From Actinomycetes bacterium (GTDB taxonomy: Bacteria > Actinomycetota > Actinomycetes > Propionibacteriales > Nocardioidaceae), in assembly GCA_023417775.1 (NCBI GenBank), contig JAEZEJ010000038.1, positions 1 to 14,614 on the forward strand: DNA of 14,614 nt. The letters run 5' to 3'. The notes below the pieces were generated by a model. That model saw nothing but the letters and a program-made list of their open reading frames with translations, was not told the DNA's origin and did no database searches. Below are positions 13,537 through 14,614 of the stretch, in pieces. Both the position numbers and the translations under genes were made by a program. Position 1 is the first letter of the stretch, and every line of letters begins with the position of its first letter.

Positions 13537-14433
13537 GTGACCAGCGAAGAGACCACCACCGGAACCGCCCGGGTCAAGCGCGGCATGGCCGAGATGCTCA
13601 AGGGCGGCGTCATCATGGACGTCGTCAACGCCGAGCAGGCCAAGATCGCCGAGGACGCCGGCGCGGTCGCCGTGATGGCGCTCGAGCGCGTGCCCGCCGA
13701 CATCCGTGCCCAGGGTGGCGTGTCGCGAATGAGCGACCCGGACATGATCGACGGCATCATCGAGGCCGTCTCGATCCCGGTCATGGCCAAGGCCCGGATC
13801 GGCCACTTCGCCGAGGCGCAGGTGCTGCAGTCGCTGGGCGTGGACTACATCGACGAGTCCGAGGTCCTCACGCCCGCGGACTACGACAACCACATCGACA
13901 AGTGGGCCTTCACGGTCCCGTTCGTGTGCGGTGCCACCAACCTGGGCGAGGCGCTGCGCCGGATCACCGAGGGCGCGGCGATGATCCGCTCCAAGGGCGA
14001 GGCGGGCACCGGTGACGTCTCGAACGCCGTGACCCACATGCGCACCATCCGCAAGGAGATCCGCCGGCTCGGCGCGCTCGCCGGCGACGAGCTCTTCGTC
14101 GCCGCGAAGGAGCTGCAGGCGCCGTACGACCTGGTCAAGGAGGTCGCCGAGTCGGGCAAGCTCCCGGTGGTGCTGTTCACCGCCGGTGGCATCGCGACGC
14201 CTGCCGACGCGGCGATGATGATGCAGCTGGGCGCCGAGGGCGTCTTCGTCGGCTCGGGCATCTTCAAGTCCGGCAACCCGGCGCAGCGGGCCGAGGCGAT
14301 CGTCAAGGCGACCACCTTCCACGCCGACCCCGACATGATCGCCAAGGTCTCGCGCGGCCTGGGCGAGGCGATGGGCGGCATCAACGTCGAGGAGATCCCG
14401 CAGCCGCACCGGCTCGCCGAGCGCGGCTGGTGA
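13537..14433 (+). CDS. pdxS: Pyridoxal 5'-phosphate synthase lyase subunit
   Basis: This 298-aa cytoplasmic enzyme makes pyridoxal phosphate from ribose 5-phosphate, glyceraldehyde 3-phosphate and ammonia, normally with the glutaminase PdxT. It is a TIM barrel that aligns through its length with B. subtilis PdxS (294 aa, from memory). Conserved residues are Asp28 (IMDVV), the Schiff-base Lys85 in VMAKARIGH and the second Lys153 in SKGEAGTG. Other family blocks are MALERVPADIRAQGG (47-61), DYIDESEVLTPAD (103-115) and GVFVGSGIFKS (235-245). The GTG at 13537 gives the correct N-terminus. The promoter suggests a leaderless mRNA. pdxT does not follow: a convergent gene ends 12 nt away, so the glutaminase must be encoded elsewhere. 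Confidence 0.97.
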   Translation: MTSEETTTGTARVKRGMAEMLKGGVIMDVVNAEQAKIAEDAGAVAVMALERVPADIRAQGGVSRMSDPDMIDGIIEAVSIPVMAKARIGHFAEAQVLQSLGVDYIDESEVLTPADYDNHIDKWAFTVPFVCGATNLGEALRRITEGAAMIRSKGEAGTGDVSNAVTHMRTIRKEIRRLGALAGDELFVAAKELQAPYDLVKEVAESGKLPVVLFTAGGIATPADAAMMMQLGAEGVFVGSGIFKSGNPAQRAEAIVKATTFHADPDMIAKVSRGLGEAMGGINVEEIPQPHRLAERGW

Positions 14434-14445
14434 CGCAGGGCCCGC

Positions 14446-14614
14446 TCAGGGCTTCGTCGCCCAGGTGACCACCCGCGCTGCGTCCCGCAGTCCGAAGTCG
14501 CTGCCGCTCGACGGCCCCAGGCGGACGACGATGGTGCGGCTGCCGGGGTCGACCATCGCGATCTGCCCGCCGAGGCCGCTGGCGGCGTAGAGCGACTCCG
14601 CGGCGTCCGGGACG
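14446..14614 (-). CDS. C-terminal end of a beta-lactamase-family serine hydrolase (partial)
   Basis: Minus-strand reading from the right edge gives 55 in-frame codons ending in TGA at 14446-14448. The piece contains YAASGLGGQIAMVDPGSRT followed by IVVRLG, the usual C-terminal strand pattern of class C beta-lactamase-like serine hydrolases (GxGGQxxxVDPxxxxxVVRLG), where the GGQ strand lines the active site. The catalytic Ser-x-x-Lys and Tyr motifs lie beyond the window, so activity cannot be judged. It is convergent with pdxS, with 12 nt between stop codons and no convincing terminator. Confidence 0.75.
   Translation of the reverse strand, partial: VPDAAESLYAASGLGGQIAMVDPGSRTIVVRLGPSSGSDFGLRDAARVVTWATKP

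Noticed and set aside
13348..14409. A 353-codon minus-strand frame opposite pdxS.
   Set aside because: His/Asp/Arg-rich shadow sequence opposite a highly conserved enzyme.
14440..14452. GCCC-gctca-GGGC hairpin between pdxS and the serine hydrolase.
   Set aside because: Only 4 bp of stem and no T-run; too weak to call a terminator.

Overview
The window is a dense, high-GC stretch with frequent GTG starts and stop/start overlaps. It looks like the chromosome of an actinobacterium. The best evidence is the block of threonyl-tRNA synthetase, a mycobacterial-type HIT/Ap4A phosphorylase and a CDP-alcohol phosphatidyltransferase of the phosphatidylinositol-phosphate synthase type, followed by pdxS. 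A DtxR/IdeR-type iron box and an actinobacterial-type HhH-GPD protein agree with this. A member of Micrococcales or a related order is plausible, but I cannot name a genus.

Layout. (1) 44-3932: a siderophore-iron ABC importer. The binding lipoprotein is on the minus strand. Two FecCD permeases and an ATPase are on the plus strand. They diverge from a 92-nt gap that carries a DtxR/IdeR-like operator overlapping a likely -10 box. (2) 3982-7200: four coupled plus-strand genes. These are a YnbA-like CDP-alcohol phosphatidyltransferase homologue, a CdsA-like cytidylyltransferase, a fusion of a PlsC-type acyltransferase with a DedA/VTT-like membrane domain, and a GNAT acetyltransferase. Every junction is a 4-nt GTGA or ATGA overlap. 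This is the most interesting part: a second, non-housekeeping phospholipid-building cassette. (3) 7337-10107, minus strand: a DUF1275 (YoaK-like) membrane protein, an HhH-GPD family protein and a DHA2-type MFS exporter, packed head to tail. (4) 10186-13320, plus strand: thrS, HIT/Ap4A phosphorylase and pgsA (PIP synthase) as one operon. (5) 13321-13536: a gap opening with a 33-nt near-perfect inverted repeat directly after pgsA and ending in a likely leaderless promoter. (6) 13537-14433: pdxS (PLP synthase). It is convergent with the 3' end of a minus-strand serine hydrolase of the beta-lactamase family that runs off the right edge.

How they work together. Region 1 brings in ferric-siderophore under iron-responsive control. 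Regions 2 and 4 hold two separate CDP-alcohol phosphotransferase homologues. The one in region 4 has an intact active-site motif and is probably the essential PIP synthase. The one in region 2 has a YnbA-type altered motif and comes with its own CDP-diacylglycerol synthase-like and acyltransferase partners, which suggests a dedicated and unknown lipid product. No rRNA, tRNA, CRISPR array or transposase was seen.
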